Source: Chitinophagales bacterium
GTDB taxonomy: Bacteria; Bacteroidota; Bacteroidia; Chitinophagales; BACL12
DNA: 15,360 nt
NCBI GenBank assembly: GCA_014380545.1
Contig: JACMJP010000304.1
Span: 1-15,360 of the forward strand
Direction of reading: 5' to 3'
The position numbers and the translations under genes were made by a program. This document shows positions 7,905 through 15,360 of the stretch, piece after piece. The stretch's first letter is position 1; each line of letters begins with the position of its first letter. A model generated the notes under the pieces. That model was not told the origin of the DNA. It saw nothing but the letters and a program-made list of their open reading frames with translations, and did not search any database.

Positions 7905-8917
7905 TTGATTGATTTTGCGTATAAAGCATATCTTCTGAAAACCTCACCTGATTTATCTTCTGAAATTTTTGCTGATACATTTTGCTCATGCATAAATGCA
8001 TGTATAACAGAACTAAAACCATCTTCAGCAGCTTTCTGTATGATCATATCGCCCAGTAAAGTACCAAGTCCCGCAAGTTCTCTAATATTCAGCCTTGCAA
8101 GTGTTTTAATTATTAAAGATTTTTGTTCTGTATTATAAATATCTTCTATGCAAAAGATCAGACCGGCTAATTCACCCTTATATTCTGATAATAAAACGTA
8201 ACTGGAATTTATAAAACCTTTTATTCCGAAATATTTTTGATAAAATGTTTCATAAGTGATTGGAGTATAAAGAAAATTATTTTTGAAGGATTGAATTGTA
8301 AAGTGATATATTTTTTTCAATTCTTCATCAAATTTTTCCAAACGCATATTCCTGAAAGTAACACCTTTTTCAATAAATTTATTTTTGGTGGATTCAATTT
8401 CTGCCTTATTACAGTTTAACGTAACATCTCTTGCTGAAATATATTTCGCAATGGAAGTAAAGCCAGCGTTTAAAAATAATGTATTATAACGCCCGGGGTG
8501 AAACGTTTCAGTAAAAAATACTTTTTCATCACCTTGAACAATAAATCTGTAATTACTCCATGTTGACCCATTCATAGGGCCAATGATATAAATACACCCT
8601 ATTTCTTTTGCATATCTTTCAACCTCCGTAAATAAAAGATCAGAAATATCATCACTGTATATACATTCAAAATTCCCGATAGCAAGTACTTTCTGGTTAT
8701 TATAAATTAATTCAGGATTATTATATACACCAAGTTGGGCTAAAGGAATATTATGCTTAAATACAAATAAGGCAAAAACTAAATGGGCATCATCAAAACT
8801 ATTTATTGCTGCAAATTGTAAAAGCTTTGATTTTGCATATATGGAATTTCTAAGTATCTCAGAATAACTAAGCATCTCTTCTTTTGAAAAAACTCTTTTA
8901 ATACTTAATTGCGTCAT
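7901..8917 (-). CDS. GNAT-like (N-acyltransferase superfamily) protein
   Basis: A 338-residue protein that I place in the GNAT acyltransferase superfamily with moderate confidence. The block IIGPMNGSTWSNYRFIV (111-127), followed about 20 residues later by LFLNAGF, resembles the GPMN/LLEAAGF pattern of a large two-domain GNAT-like family. A second alpha/beta region (about 215-330) ends in a block around GLGTLLGDMIIQKAAEDG that looks like the acyl-CoA-binding helix region. There is no signal peptide or membrane segment. I chose the ATG at 8917 because it forms an ATGA overlap with the upstream kinase-like gene, as at two other junctions in this operon. A longer start at 8956 adds 13 residues and a 43-bp overlap and is less likely. 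Transfer of an acyl or aminoacyl group onto the operon's product is inferred. The substrate is unknown. Confidence 0.65.
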   Translation of the reverse strand: MTQLSIKRVFSKEEMLSYSEILRNSIYAKSKLLQFAAINSFDDAHLVFALFVFKHNIPLAQLGVYNNPELIYNNQKVLAIGNFECIYSDDISDLLFTEVERYAKEIGCIYIIGPMNGSTWSNYRFIVQGDEKVFFTETFHPGRYNTLFLNAGFTSIAKYISARDVTLNCNKAEIESTKNKFIEKGVTFRNMRLEKFDEELKKIYHFTIQSFKNNFLYTPITYETFYQKYFGIKGFINSSYVLLSEYKGELAGLIFCIEDIYNTEQKSLIIKTLARLNIRELAGLGTLLGDMIIQKAAEDGFSSVIHAFMHEQNVSAKISEDKSGEVFRRYALYAKSIK

Positions 8918-9603
8918 ATATAAAACATCAGAAAATAAGATACTGTTAAAACACAAAGTGGTATTGATAAATTATCCCAGCCGTTTCTGCTAACTGCTTC
9001 TGTAAATGCGGAAGTAAGAGCAATAACCGCTGCAATAACCATTGCAACAATGAGTGAATATTCAGGTAAAAGAAAACAAATACTTATAATAAAAGCTACA
9101 AGGAAAAAGGCAAATGAACCGGATAAGGATTTATATTCATTTCCAATTTTAAAAACACCTCTGTGAAATTTTTTTCCTGCAAATGCTGCTGCAGGATCAG
9201 CAAAAGCCATGATGAGTATAGGTAAATAAAAAAATAAATATGGAGTTGTTTTCAGAATATGATCTGTATTAACTTTTTCCCATGTGAGAAAACATACATA
9301 TACAACGACAGGATATGATAAACTGCCATAAGACTTTCTTCCGATCGCATTGATGCTTTTTAGAAAATTAAACTTTTGACTACAAAACAAAATAATAAAA
9401 AAGGAACCGCATAAAAACAAAACACTCCAGTGGCTGCTTAACAGAACAGGGAATAAAAGAGTTAACAAGCCTGTACCTATATGTACAATTTTCCTTGTTA
9501 CTTCCACTTTTATTTTTCCAAAATGATATAAGAATTCAGCAGCACCGAATAATGATAGAAAGCAAACGGACAGAATAATAATATTTTTTATTTCTTCATT
9601 CAT
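8914..9603 (-). CDS. Phytol/dolichol kinase-like integral membrane protein
   Basis: A 229-residue, mostly hydrophobic protein with about six or seven membrane segments. It resembles the VTE5/SEC59 polyprenol kinase group, related to CTP-dependent phosphatidate cytidylyltransferases. Diagnostic features are RKIVHIGTGLL (37-47), GSLSYP (93-98), MAFADPAAAFAGKKF (132-146), KSLSGSFAFF (158-167) and EAVSRNGWDNLSIPL (202-216). Members phosphorylate isoprenoid alcohols such as phytol or dolichol, generally using CTP. This agrees with HMG-CoA reductase and a UbiA protein in the same operon. The start overlaps the DUF3419 stop (ATGA) and the stop overlaps the next gene in the same way. The exact alcohol is unknown, and a diacylglycerol-type substrate is possible. 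Confidence 0.82.
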   Translation of the reverse strand: MNEEIKNIIILSVCFLSLFGAAEFLYHFGKIKVEVTRKIVHIGTGLLTLLFPVLLSSHWSVLFLCGSFFIILFCSQKFNFLKSINAIGRKSYGSLSYPVVVYVCFLTWEKVNTDHILKTTPYLFFYLPILIMAFADPAAAFAGKKFHRGVFKIGNEYKSLSGSFAFFLVAFIISICFLLPEYSLIVAMVIAAVIALTSAFTEAVSRNGWDNLSIPLCVLTVSYFLMFYI

Positions 9604-10691
9604 ATTATTTCTTCACAAATAAAATCACGATAAAAGAAACCATAATCCCTTTCATACAATTTCCTGGAGATTTGATCATAGCAGAATTTTTTCGGGAATG
9701 TATTTGATAATTTTCTTGCCACCATTAAATTCCAGTAGGCAATAGTTCCGTCTTTTTCGCAACCTGAATACAAGGAGTTGCCAACTTCTTCAAAAACATG
9801 CTGTGGCATGTATTCAAATATATTTGATGCATTTATATGATGAAATTTACCGAATGCAGAAAACACATCCTGCAAATATCCTTTATGCAATTTCATGCGA
9901 TGAATATTGTGTTTTATTAAAGGATAATTTTCCTTTCTAAGATACACAGGTAATTCCTTTCCAAAATTCCCCATAAATATCTTTCTTAGAAAATAATTTT
10001 TCTGACAATCTTCGTCTTTCAAATGCTGTTCTGCTTTCGAAAAAATAAAATCTCCCACAGATATATCAACCTGTTTTAAAAACTCGGGATCCCTTCCGAA
10101 TTTGCCCATCACATAACGGCTGAAAAATATTTTAAATAAAAAACGCCAGCGGGTCGTATTCCATCTTGTGTTATAGAATTGTATTTGGGCTTCACGGGTT
10201 TTTTCTGATAATAGTTTTTCAACTCTCTTTTGGGTATGAATAAAAGGCAAAATATATTTTCTGAATTTGAGAAAATATTTTTCAAACTTCCCCTGAAAAA
10301 TAATTCCGGATTCAATTAACTCCATTCGGGTTTCCCAAAATTGCTGCGCATCCTTTGATAGTGCATGTTTTATTCCGTGGAATATTTTTATCCTTTCTTT
10401 ATCAGGCATCACTCCGATGAATTTCAAAAAATCTTCATATTCTAAATATTGGATGGCCGTTTTTTTTAATTCAGTAAGATATAATTGTTCTGCACTTACA
10501 TCAACTGCTACAAGTAATTCGGGATTGGTTATCAATAAGGCAAAACAATTGTCTCCGGCACTTGCAATGGAAACAATTTTATTTCCTGCTTGGCATTGTA
10601 AACCTTCTAATAAATTATCTGCATCTTCCCAGCAATTTGCATAGCGGATAATATCCAGTTCTGCTTTATGTAAAAATTCTTTTTTGCTCAT
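9600..10691 (-). CDS. DUF3419 family protein, BtaA-like SAM 3-amino-3-carboxypropyltransferase
   Basis: A 363-residue protein of DUF3419, the family that contains BtaA. BtaA transfers the 3-amino-3-carboxypropyl group of S-adenosylmethionine to diacylglycerol, making the homoserine-ether headgroup of betaine lipids. Family signatures are RYANCWEDADNLLEGL (16-31), the SAM-binding loop SIASAGDNCFALL (41-53), AVDVSAEQL (62-70), NIFEYMP (290-296) and GTIAYWNLMVARK (315-327). There is no membrane segment. No BtaB (the N-methyltransferase completing the betaine headgroup) is visible in the window. The acceptor may therefore not be diacylglycerol, or the product may stay unmethylated. The gene begins 5 bp after the dikinase stop and overlaps the kinase-like gene by 4 bp. 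The family call is strong; the exact reaction is inference. Confidence 0.85.
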   Translation of the reverse strand: MSKKEFLHKAELDIIRYANCWEDADNLLEGLQCQAGNKIVSIASAGDNCFALLITNPELLVAVDVSAEQLYLTELKKTAIQYLEYEDFLKFIGVMPDKERIKIFHGIKHALSKDAQQFWETRMELIESGIIFQGKFEKYFLKFRKYILPFIHTQKRVEKLLSEKTREAQIQFYNTRWNTTRWRFLFKIFFSRYVMGKFGRDPEFLKQVDISVGDFIFSKAEQHLKDEDCQKNYFLRKIFMGNFGKELPVYLRKENYPLIKHNIHRMKLHKGYLQDVFSAFGKFHHINASNIFEYMPQHVFEEVGNSLYSGCEKDGTIAYWNLMVARKLSNTFPKKFCYDQISRKLYERDYGFFYRDFICEEII

Positions 10692-10696
10692 GAGAA

Positions 10697-13291
10697 TTAA
10701 TTCTGAATGATCTTAATAACTCCTGTGCTGCCGTCCATTTCAACTATCATCCCTGTTTCAACTATTTGCAATAGATTTTTTATTCCAACGATACATGGAA
10801 TTCCAAGCTCTCTTGATACAATGGCAGAGTGACTTAATAAACTTCCCCGTTCAACTAATATCGCAGAGCATGTAGGAAATAATGTTACCCATCCCGGATC
10901 TGTGCTGCTTGTTACCAATATATCCCCATTCAGGCTTTCAATTTCATCCGGGTTTTTAATTATTCTAAGTTTCCCTTTTACAATTCCTGCGCAGCATCCG
11001 ATCCCTTTTAATTCTGATAATACAGACTTTTCTTCTGTTTGTATTTTTATTTCATGTAAATTTAAAGAAGCTATTCCTTTTGTATTAATTCTTTCAGGTA
11101 ATTGAATTGCTTCAAAAACAGCATATTCCTCTTTTCTTAATGTAATAAGTTTTTTCAGATCGGATTGTGTTGATGTTCCTTTTATATAATCAAATATTTC
11201 TTCTTTTGTAAGATAAAAAATATCTCTTTGCTGCTGGGTAATTTTTTGTGCTGAAAATCTATTTCCAATCGCCAGGAATATTTTTCGTACCATTCCAAAA
11301 CCCCTTGTACGCTGGTAACGGAGATTTTCCCTGTTGCTGACAAAATATCTCGCTTTCTTTAATATCCATTTAAAAAATACTCTTTTAAACGGGCTTCTTA
11401 TTTTACTCAAAACTTTTATTTCAGCTATTGATCTTATATCAGGGTTTCCTTTATTAAGATAATTTTCAAATGTAACTCCATTTGTAATGTAAGATTTAAT
11501 TATCTGTATGTAGGCGACAGGGTTTTGATGATAAGTTGTTGTTTCAAGTTTTAATTCACCTACGGTCCTGTCACCCCAATAACTGATATAATTATTTATT
11601 GCTAATAAGATTTCAGAAAATTCAGGGTTTTTTAATTCTATAAATATTTCCTGCGGCGAATTGTTTTCAAATAAATTCTTTGTTTTGTTGTCTGCCCTGA
11701 TAAGATCAGCAATTTTTAGTGTGAGTTCTATGGGTTGTGTGCTAATAATATCTTTTGAACCACTTAGCAGATCATTGTGCAGATTTTCATTTTCGTCAGA
11801 CCCTGACTTTTGTAATTGTTTTTGAAGCAAACCAAAAAAGATCATCGCAAAAAAATCATTTACCAATGGGGCTTTCCACTTTTTTACTAATATTTGCTCA
11901 AATTTTAAATAATACTGCATCAATTCCGTTGAAGAACAATTTTCAAAATTGAGGGCATCATACTCCAGCATTACACTATCAAAATGTTTTTGAAAACTTT
12001 TTCTTTGCTTTTCTATCACAAATAAATTCCTGAGGATACCGGTGATCGCATTCACAATTTCAAGATAATCTTTGATACCCGATTTTTTCTTTTCAATCGT
12101 TACAGGAAATTTTTCTTTCACACCCATCATTTTCTCCATAAATGCAGCGTTCACTGAATAACCCGGCAATAAAGAAAGAGAAATGTACCAGCTATTCAAA
12201 TTATAATATACTCTGCCTTTGAGTAAGCCCAGCATATTTGCATACACCTGTGCATGGGCATCAATTTTATTTTTCGATATTCCAAGCACAGCACTTAACT
12301 GTCGATAAACTGCTTCATACATTTTTGTAATGAAAGAAAAGGTTAACGGAGAAGTTAAACCGGGATAGGATTCTATAATATTGCTGTTATCCCAAATGAT
12401 CTCGTTATCTTTTTCAGTTGTTTGATTGAGAGCAGTAACTGGTCTTGTTTGTAATAAATACAACTGGTTATTTTCAAAAGCAAATTCAATATCCTGCGGG
12501 AAGTTGAAATGTTGATTTAAAGTATCAAGAAGTTTAGTAATTAAATGAATTTGTGTTTCTGCTAATACAGAATTATTTATTTGATCGTTTTCAATTGCAA
12601 TTATTTTCGTTCCCGATCTTTTTCCTTCATCAAAAACAAACTTTTCTTTTTTTTCTGCAAGTGTCTTATTGATACTGTCTTTTGAAACAATATATTGGTC
12701 AGCATCCAAATAACCGCTTACCAATCCTTCACCCAGGCCGTACACAGCATTAATTACTTTTTCATTTGCATTATTATTTAACGGATTTATTCCGAATGCC
12801 ACACCTGCGCTATCCGCATTTATCATTTGCTGGATAATAATTGCAATGCCGCTTTTTCCTGAAATTTGGTTATTCTTTCTGTATTGCAAAACCCTTTTAC
12901 TATAAGCAGATAACCAAACCTCTTTAATAGCAGCTTGTAATTCTGAGAAGGGGACATATAGTTTTGTTTCAAACTGCCCAGCAAAGGAGTTATCATTTCC
13001 ATCTTCATCAATTCCTGAGGAACGCACTGCAAATAATGTAGTTTCTTCAAAATATTTTTTTAATGGAGAAAGATCTGGCTCTGAAAATCCGAATTGTTCA
13101 ATTGTGTTTATTATTATATCATTATTCCCTGACTTGCTGATAATAATATTCTGCAAAAAAGAATTTGGAATAACAACAAACTTTGGAACACAGATATTTA
13201 ATTTTAGCAGCTCAAATAAATTAAACGCTTTTCCGCCTAATTCATTTTTAGTCTTTTGTGTTATTATATCGTTGCTGAAAATAAATTGCAT
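10697..13291 (-). CDS. PEP synthase/rifampicin phosphotransferase-like dikinase
   Basis: An 864-residue dikinase. The N-terminal ATP-grasp PPDK domain (about 1-290) has GGKAFNLFEL (19-28), FAVRSSGIDEDG (87-98), SFAGQFET (102-109), GLGEGLVSGYLDADQY (185-200), DIEFAF (267-272) and QTRPV (281-285). A large helical middle region (about 300-760) carries no motif I recognise. The C-terminal swivelling histidine domain (about 765-864) has TDPGWVTLFP and GSLLSHSAIVSREL, with phosphoryl-carrier His821. The PEP/pyruvate-binding barrel of true PEP synthase is missing. Length and order match rifampicin phosphotransferases (ATP domain, substrate domain, His domain). Those split ATP into AMP and phosphate and put the beta-phosphate on a hydroxyl. 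A small molecule or lipid of this operon is the likely acceptor. An antibiotic-inactivation role is possible but unsupported by context. It starts 1 bp after the UbiA stop. Confidence 0.87.
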   Translation of the reverse strand: MQFIFSNDIITQKTKNELGGKAFNLFELLKLNICVPKFVVIPNSFLQNIIISKSGNNDIIINTIEQFGFSEPDLSPLKKYFEETTLFAVRSSGIDEDGNDNSFAGQFETKLYVPFSELQAAIKEVWLSAYSKRVLQYRKNNQISGKSGIAIIIQQMINADSAGVAFGINPLNNNANEKVINAVYGLGEGLVSGYLDADQYIVSKDSINKTLAEKKEKFVFDEGKRSGTKIIAIENDQINNSVLAETQIHLITKLLDTLNQHFNFPQDIEFAFENNQLYLLQTRPVTALNQTTEKDNEIIWDNSNIIESYPGLTSPLTFSFITKMYEAVYRQLSAVLGISKNKIDAHAQVYANMLGLLKGRVYYNLNSWYISLSLLPGYSVNAAFMEKMMGVKEKFPVTIEKKKSGIKDYLEIVNAITGILRNLFVIEKQRKSFQKHFDSVMLEYDALNFENCSSTELMQYYLKFEQILVKKWKAPLVNDFFAMIFFGLLQKQLQKSGSDENENLHNDLLSGSKDIISTQPIELTLKIADLIRADNKTKNLFENNSPQEIFIELKNPEFSEILLAINNYISYWGDRTVGELKLETTTYHQNPVAYIQIIKSYITNGVTFENYLNKGNPDIRSIAEIKVLSKIRSPFKRVFFKWILKKARYFVSNRENLRYQRTRGFGMVRKIFLAIGNRFSAQKITQQQRDIFYLTKEEIFDYIKGTSTQSDLKKLITLRKEEYAVFEAIQLPERINTKGIASLNLHEIKIQTEEKSVLSELKGIGCCAGIVKGKLRIIKNPDEIESLNGDILVTSSTDPGWVTLFPTCSAILVERGSLLSHSAIVSRELGIPCIVGIKNLLQIVETGMIVEMDGSTGVIKIIQN

Positions 13292-13292
13292 G

Positions 13293-14219
13293 TTATTTTA
13301 ATAAACTAATGAGCATAGGTATTCCGCCTAATGTTAAATACATTCCAAAAGTCCATAAAGCAGAGCTGTACTCCATCCATTTTCCGAATTTTTGATTTTG
13401 CGTTTTGAAAAACATTACAGCAGGTAAAGCGCAAAGAAGAAATAAAAGGCTGAAAACAATATATGTGATCAAATCCATACCTGCGTAATAAGCAGCGGCA
13501 AATGCTAATAATATTGTTATAAATAAAATTAAGATCCAAATGAGCGGTGCTCTTTTTGAACCGAGTTGTTTTGTATAACTCAACACACCTTCTTCTTCAT
13601 TTTCAGGAGCCTTAATTTTTCTGCCAATCTCCAAAACAATTCCATTCATATAACTTACACAAAAGAACAATAGTAAACCATCTGGAGCTTTTACATCTGC
13701 GAGAAACCAATCAAACCCACTTGCGAAAATATCTATAAAGGGAATAATGAACATATGCGAAGTGATATACCAAAACTGATGTTTCTTCAGCCAGTCCCTT
13801 ACAAAAAATTCTTTCCCCATCAATAATAAATAGATCATTACACCTGCATATAAGAGCAGCATTTTTGGATAAAAAATTAAATTGACAATAATTTGCAGAA
13901 AAAAAATAAATACAGCAACGTAGCGTAATTCTTTCAATGTAATAATTCCTCTTGGCACAGGTAAATACTTTCGGTATTGCATATCATCTTCCTGATCTTT
14001 ATGTTCATCGAAAATGCGTACAAGGAAAAATAAGGTTACAGTATTAAAAACACAAATGAGAAAAGGAAACAGAGTAATAAACCCATCAGCATCTCTGCAA
14101 ATTCTTGAATAACTGATAGCAGAAAAACTAAACGCCCCAACTAAAAAAATATACCCGGCAAAAGGATATCGTTCTTTTTGGTAAATATAAAATCGCTTTA
14201 AAAAATTTTGTTGTTTCAA
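13293..14219 (-). CDS. UbiA-superfamily prenyltransferase with divergent second motif
   Basis: An integral membrane protein of about 308 residues with eight or nine membrane segments, placed in the UbiA superfamily. The first polyprenyl-diphosphate motif is RIFDEHKDQEDD (68-79), in which D71, D75 and D79 keep the DxxxDxxxD spacing. It is followed by YLPVPRGIITLKEL, like the PLPSGxIS segment of UbiA. The second motif region, IKAPENEEEGVLSYTKQLG (202-220), has Glu where most UbiA enzymes have Asp. The family transfers prenyl chains from diphosphates to aromatic or other acceptors in the membrane. Start choice: a TTG at 14219 begins just after the HMG-CoA reductase stop and precedes the first membrane segment. 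An ATG at 14306 (83-bp overlap) or GTG at 14276 (53-bp overlap) would extend the N-terminus over the conserved end of the reductase. The start is uncertain; the family call is fairly sure. Confidence 0.82.
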   Translation of the reverse strand: MKQQNFLKRFYIYQKERYPFAGYIFLVGAFSFSAISYSRICRDADGFITLFPFLICVFNTVTLFFLVRIFDEHKDQEDDMQYRKYLPVPRGIITLKELRYVAVFIFFLQIIVNLIFYPKMLLLYAGVMIYLLLMGKEFFVRDWLKKHQFWYITSHMFIIPFIDIFASGFDWFLADVKAPDGLLLFFCVSYMNGIVLEIGRKIKAPENEEEGVLSYTKQLGSKRAPLIWILILFITILLAFAAAYYAGMDLITYIVFSLLFLLCALPAVMFFKTQNQKFGKWMEYSSALWTFGMYLTLGGIPMLISLLK

Positions 14220-14223
14220 AAGA

Positions 14224-15360
14224 TCAGGATTTATGTTTTCTTCCGAATATTTTATGTGCGTCAGAAAAATCGCCACTTGCCATTGCAGCAGCGATAGATA
14301 ATTCACCAGCTAAAACTGTTGCACCACATATTTCTGCAAATTTTCGTGCGCTGTGCGGACCCTTGCAATTTAATAATTCCAAACATTCATTTTGTGTTGG
14401 CAATCCTGTTCCTCCGCCAATTGTTCCAACAACTAAACTTGGTAATGTAACACTCACATACAGATCATCATCTTCAGCAACTTCCATTCTTGTAATGCCT
14501 ACAAATGCTTCACTTACACATGCTGCATCCTGACCTGTTGCAAGAAATATTGCAGTTAATCCGTTTGCGAAATGACCTTGTATTCCGATACTTCCGCTTT
14601 GTACCGCTGCTACTGATGATGTTTGCCAATATTGTGCAATATCTTTTGCTGAAGTATGCAATACTGTTTTTATTATGTCTTTTTTAATTAATGCCTCAGC
14701 AGTAACTTTTTTTCCCCGCACATTAATAAATGAAACTGCTGTTGCTTTTTTATCTCCGGAATAATTTCCTTCAATAAACCAATATTGCGGTTTTATGGGT
14801 GTATGTTCCAAAATGTATTTACAAACTTCATTTGTGCATATTGTAACCATATTTTGTCCGCTGGCTTCACCTGTAGTATATTCAAAAATTAAAACGCATG
14901 TATTTCCTTCCATGTTAATTTTCATATCATGCAATTTTGCATAGCGGCTTGTTTTAGAAACTATCTCCTGAAATATTTCCATCTTATCTAATATCCATGC
15001 AAGAAATTTTCCCTCTTCACTTAATGATTTGAATTTAAATACCGGGGCCCGTTGAACAGATTCTGTTAAACATATGGATACGATGCCTCCGCACATTCTT
15101 GTTGCTCTTGCTCCCCGGTTATATGATGCAACTAACGCACCTTCACTTGTTGCAAGAGGGACATAAAAATCTCCCTGTGCAAGAGTTCCATGAATATGTA
15201 ACGGGCCGATAATTCCTGTTGGAATTTGTGTCATCCCAATGTATTGTTCAATATTTCCTCTTAAAGATTCGGGCTCATTAAATATTTTTTCACCTGTGAG
15301 GTAAGGCATATCTTTTCCTGTTTTGTCTTTTAAAAACTGAATACGGTCTTCCTGTGCATC
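14224..15360 (-). CDS. Hydroxymethylglutaryl-CoA reductase, class I-like, divergent (5' end outside window)
   Basis: The reading frame stays open to the right edge, so the N-terminus is missing; 378 residues are visible. The ATG at 15309 is internal to this frame and is not necessarily the start. The family converts HMG-CoA to mevalonate with NADPH. Numbering from that ATG, landmarks are IEQYIGMTQIPTGIIGPL (20-37, the ENVIG region), VPLATSEGALVASYNRGAR (50-68, catalytic Glu56 region), DKKATAVSF (186-194, catalytic Lys), ATGQDAA (257-263, catalytic Asp) and LPSLVVGTIGGGTGLP (289-304). The C-terminal DAHKIFG holds the catalytic His352. The overall pattern follows class I (eukaryote/archaeal) enzymes. 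The NADPH-binding signature DAMGMN is replaced by EASGQN (148-153), so cofactor or substrate use may differ. It is the most upstream visible gene of the operon. Its TGA ends 4 bp before the likely UbiA start. Confidence 0.88.
   Translation of the reverse strand, partial: DAQEDRIQFLKDKTGKDMPYLTGEKIFNEPESLRGNIEQYIGMTQIPTGIIGPLHIHGTLAQGDFYVPLATSEGALVASYNRGARATRMCGGIVSICLTESVQRAPVFKFKSLSEEGKFLAWILDKMEIFQEIVSKTSRYAKLHDMKINMEGNTCVLIFEYTTGEASGQNMVTICTNEVCKYILEHTPIKPQYWFIEGNYSGDKKATAVSFINVRGKKVTAEALIKKDIIKTVLHTSAKDIAQYWQTSSVAAVQSGSIGIQGHFANGLTAIFLATGQDAACVSEAFVGITRMEVAEDDDLYVSVTLPSLVVGTIGGGTGLPTQNECLELLNCKGPHSARKFAEICGATVLAGELSIAAAMASGDFSDAHKIFGRKHKS

Noticed and set aside
13293..14306. Long form of the UbiA gene starting at the ATG at 14306
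   Set aside because: It would overlap the catalytic C-terminal coding region of the reductase by 83 bp, out of keeping with the 1-5 bp junctions elsewhere in the operon. It remains possible if translation truly starts there.
5830..15360. Archaeal-type ether lipid cluster, suggested by HMG-CoA reductase, UbiA and a CTP-dependent kinase-like protein
   Set aside because: No glycerol-1-phosphate dehydrogenase or geranylgeranylglyceryl phosphate synthase is visible, and the UbiA motifs differ from what I would expect of DGGGP synthase.

Overview
The window looks like chromosomal DNA of a Bacteroidota bacterium, probably Chitinophagaceae or a relative. The support is AT-rich DNA, mostly weak Shine-Dalgarno signals, a SusC-style N-terminal carboxypeptidase-regulatory domain on a TonB-dependent receptor, and an M13 peptidase lipoprotein with a classic Bacteroidota lipobox. 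The taxon is inferred from sequence character only. No rRNA, tRNA, CRISPR array, insertion sequence or phage gene was found.

Left part (1-5824): a non-coding left edge carries about 13 copies of a 21-bp tandem repeat (113-382), directly downstream of a minus-strand M13 zinc metallopeptidase lipoprotein (394-2454). A 204-bp divergent intergenic region holds an imperfect inverted repeat built from 'cgcagat/atctgcg' words. Two plus-strand genes follow: a DUF2071/YqjF-family protein and a TonB-dependent outer-membrane receptor. The receptor ends 5 bp from the convergent end of the next operon.

Right part (5830-15360): eight minus-strand genes packed head to tail, with junctions of -4, -4, -4, -1, +1 and +5 bp. 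Read 5'->3' from the right edge they encode: a divergent HMG-CoA reductase (5' end outside the window), a UbiA-superfamily prenyltransferase with an altered second motif, a PEP-synthase/rifampicin-phosphotransferase-like dikinase, a DUF3419 (BtaA-like) aminocarboxypropyl transferase, a phytol/dolichol-kinase-like membrane protein, a GNAT-like protein, a membrane-anchored SRPBCC protein and an OleC-like adenylate-forming ligase.

Taken together the operon looks like a biosynthetic route to, or modification of, an isoprenoid-linked lipid. HMGR would supply mevalonate. UbiA would attach a prenyl chain, and the kinase-like proteins would phosphorylate a lipid alcohol or other intermediate. The BtaA-like enzyme would add an amino-acid-type unit, and the ligase and acyltransferase-like protein would activate and transfer carboxyl groups. 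No product is known to me for this combination. The family assignments are reasonably firm; the pathway is inference.
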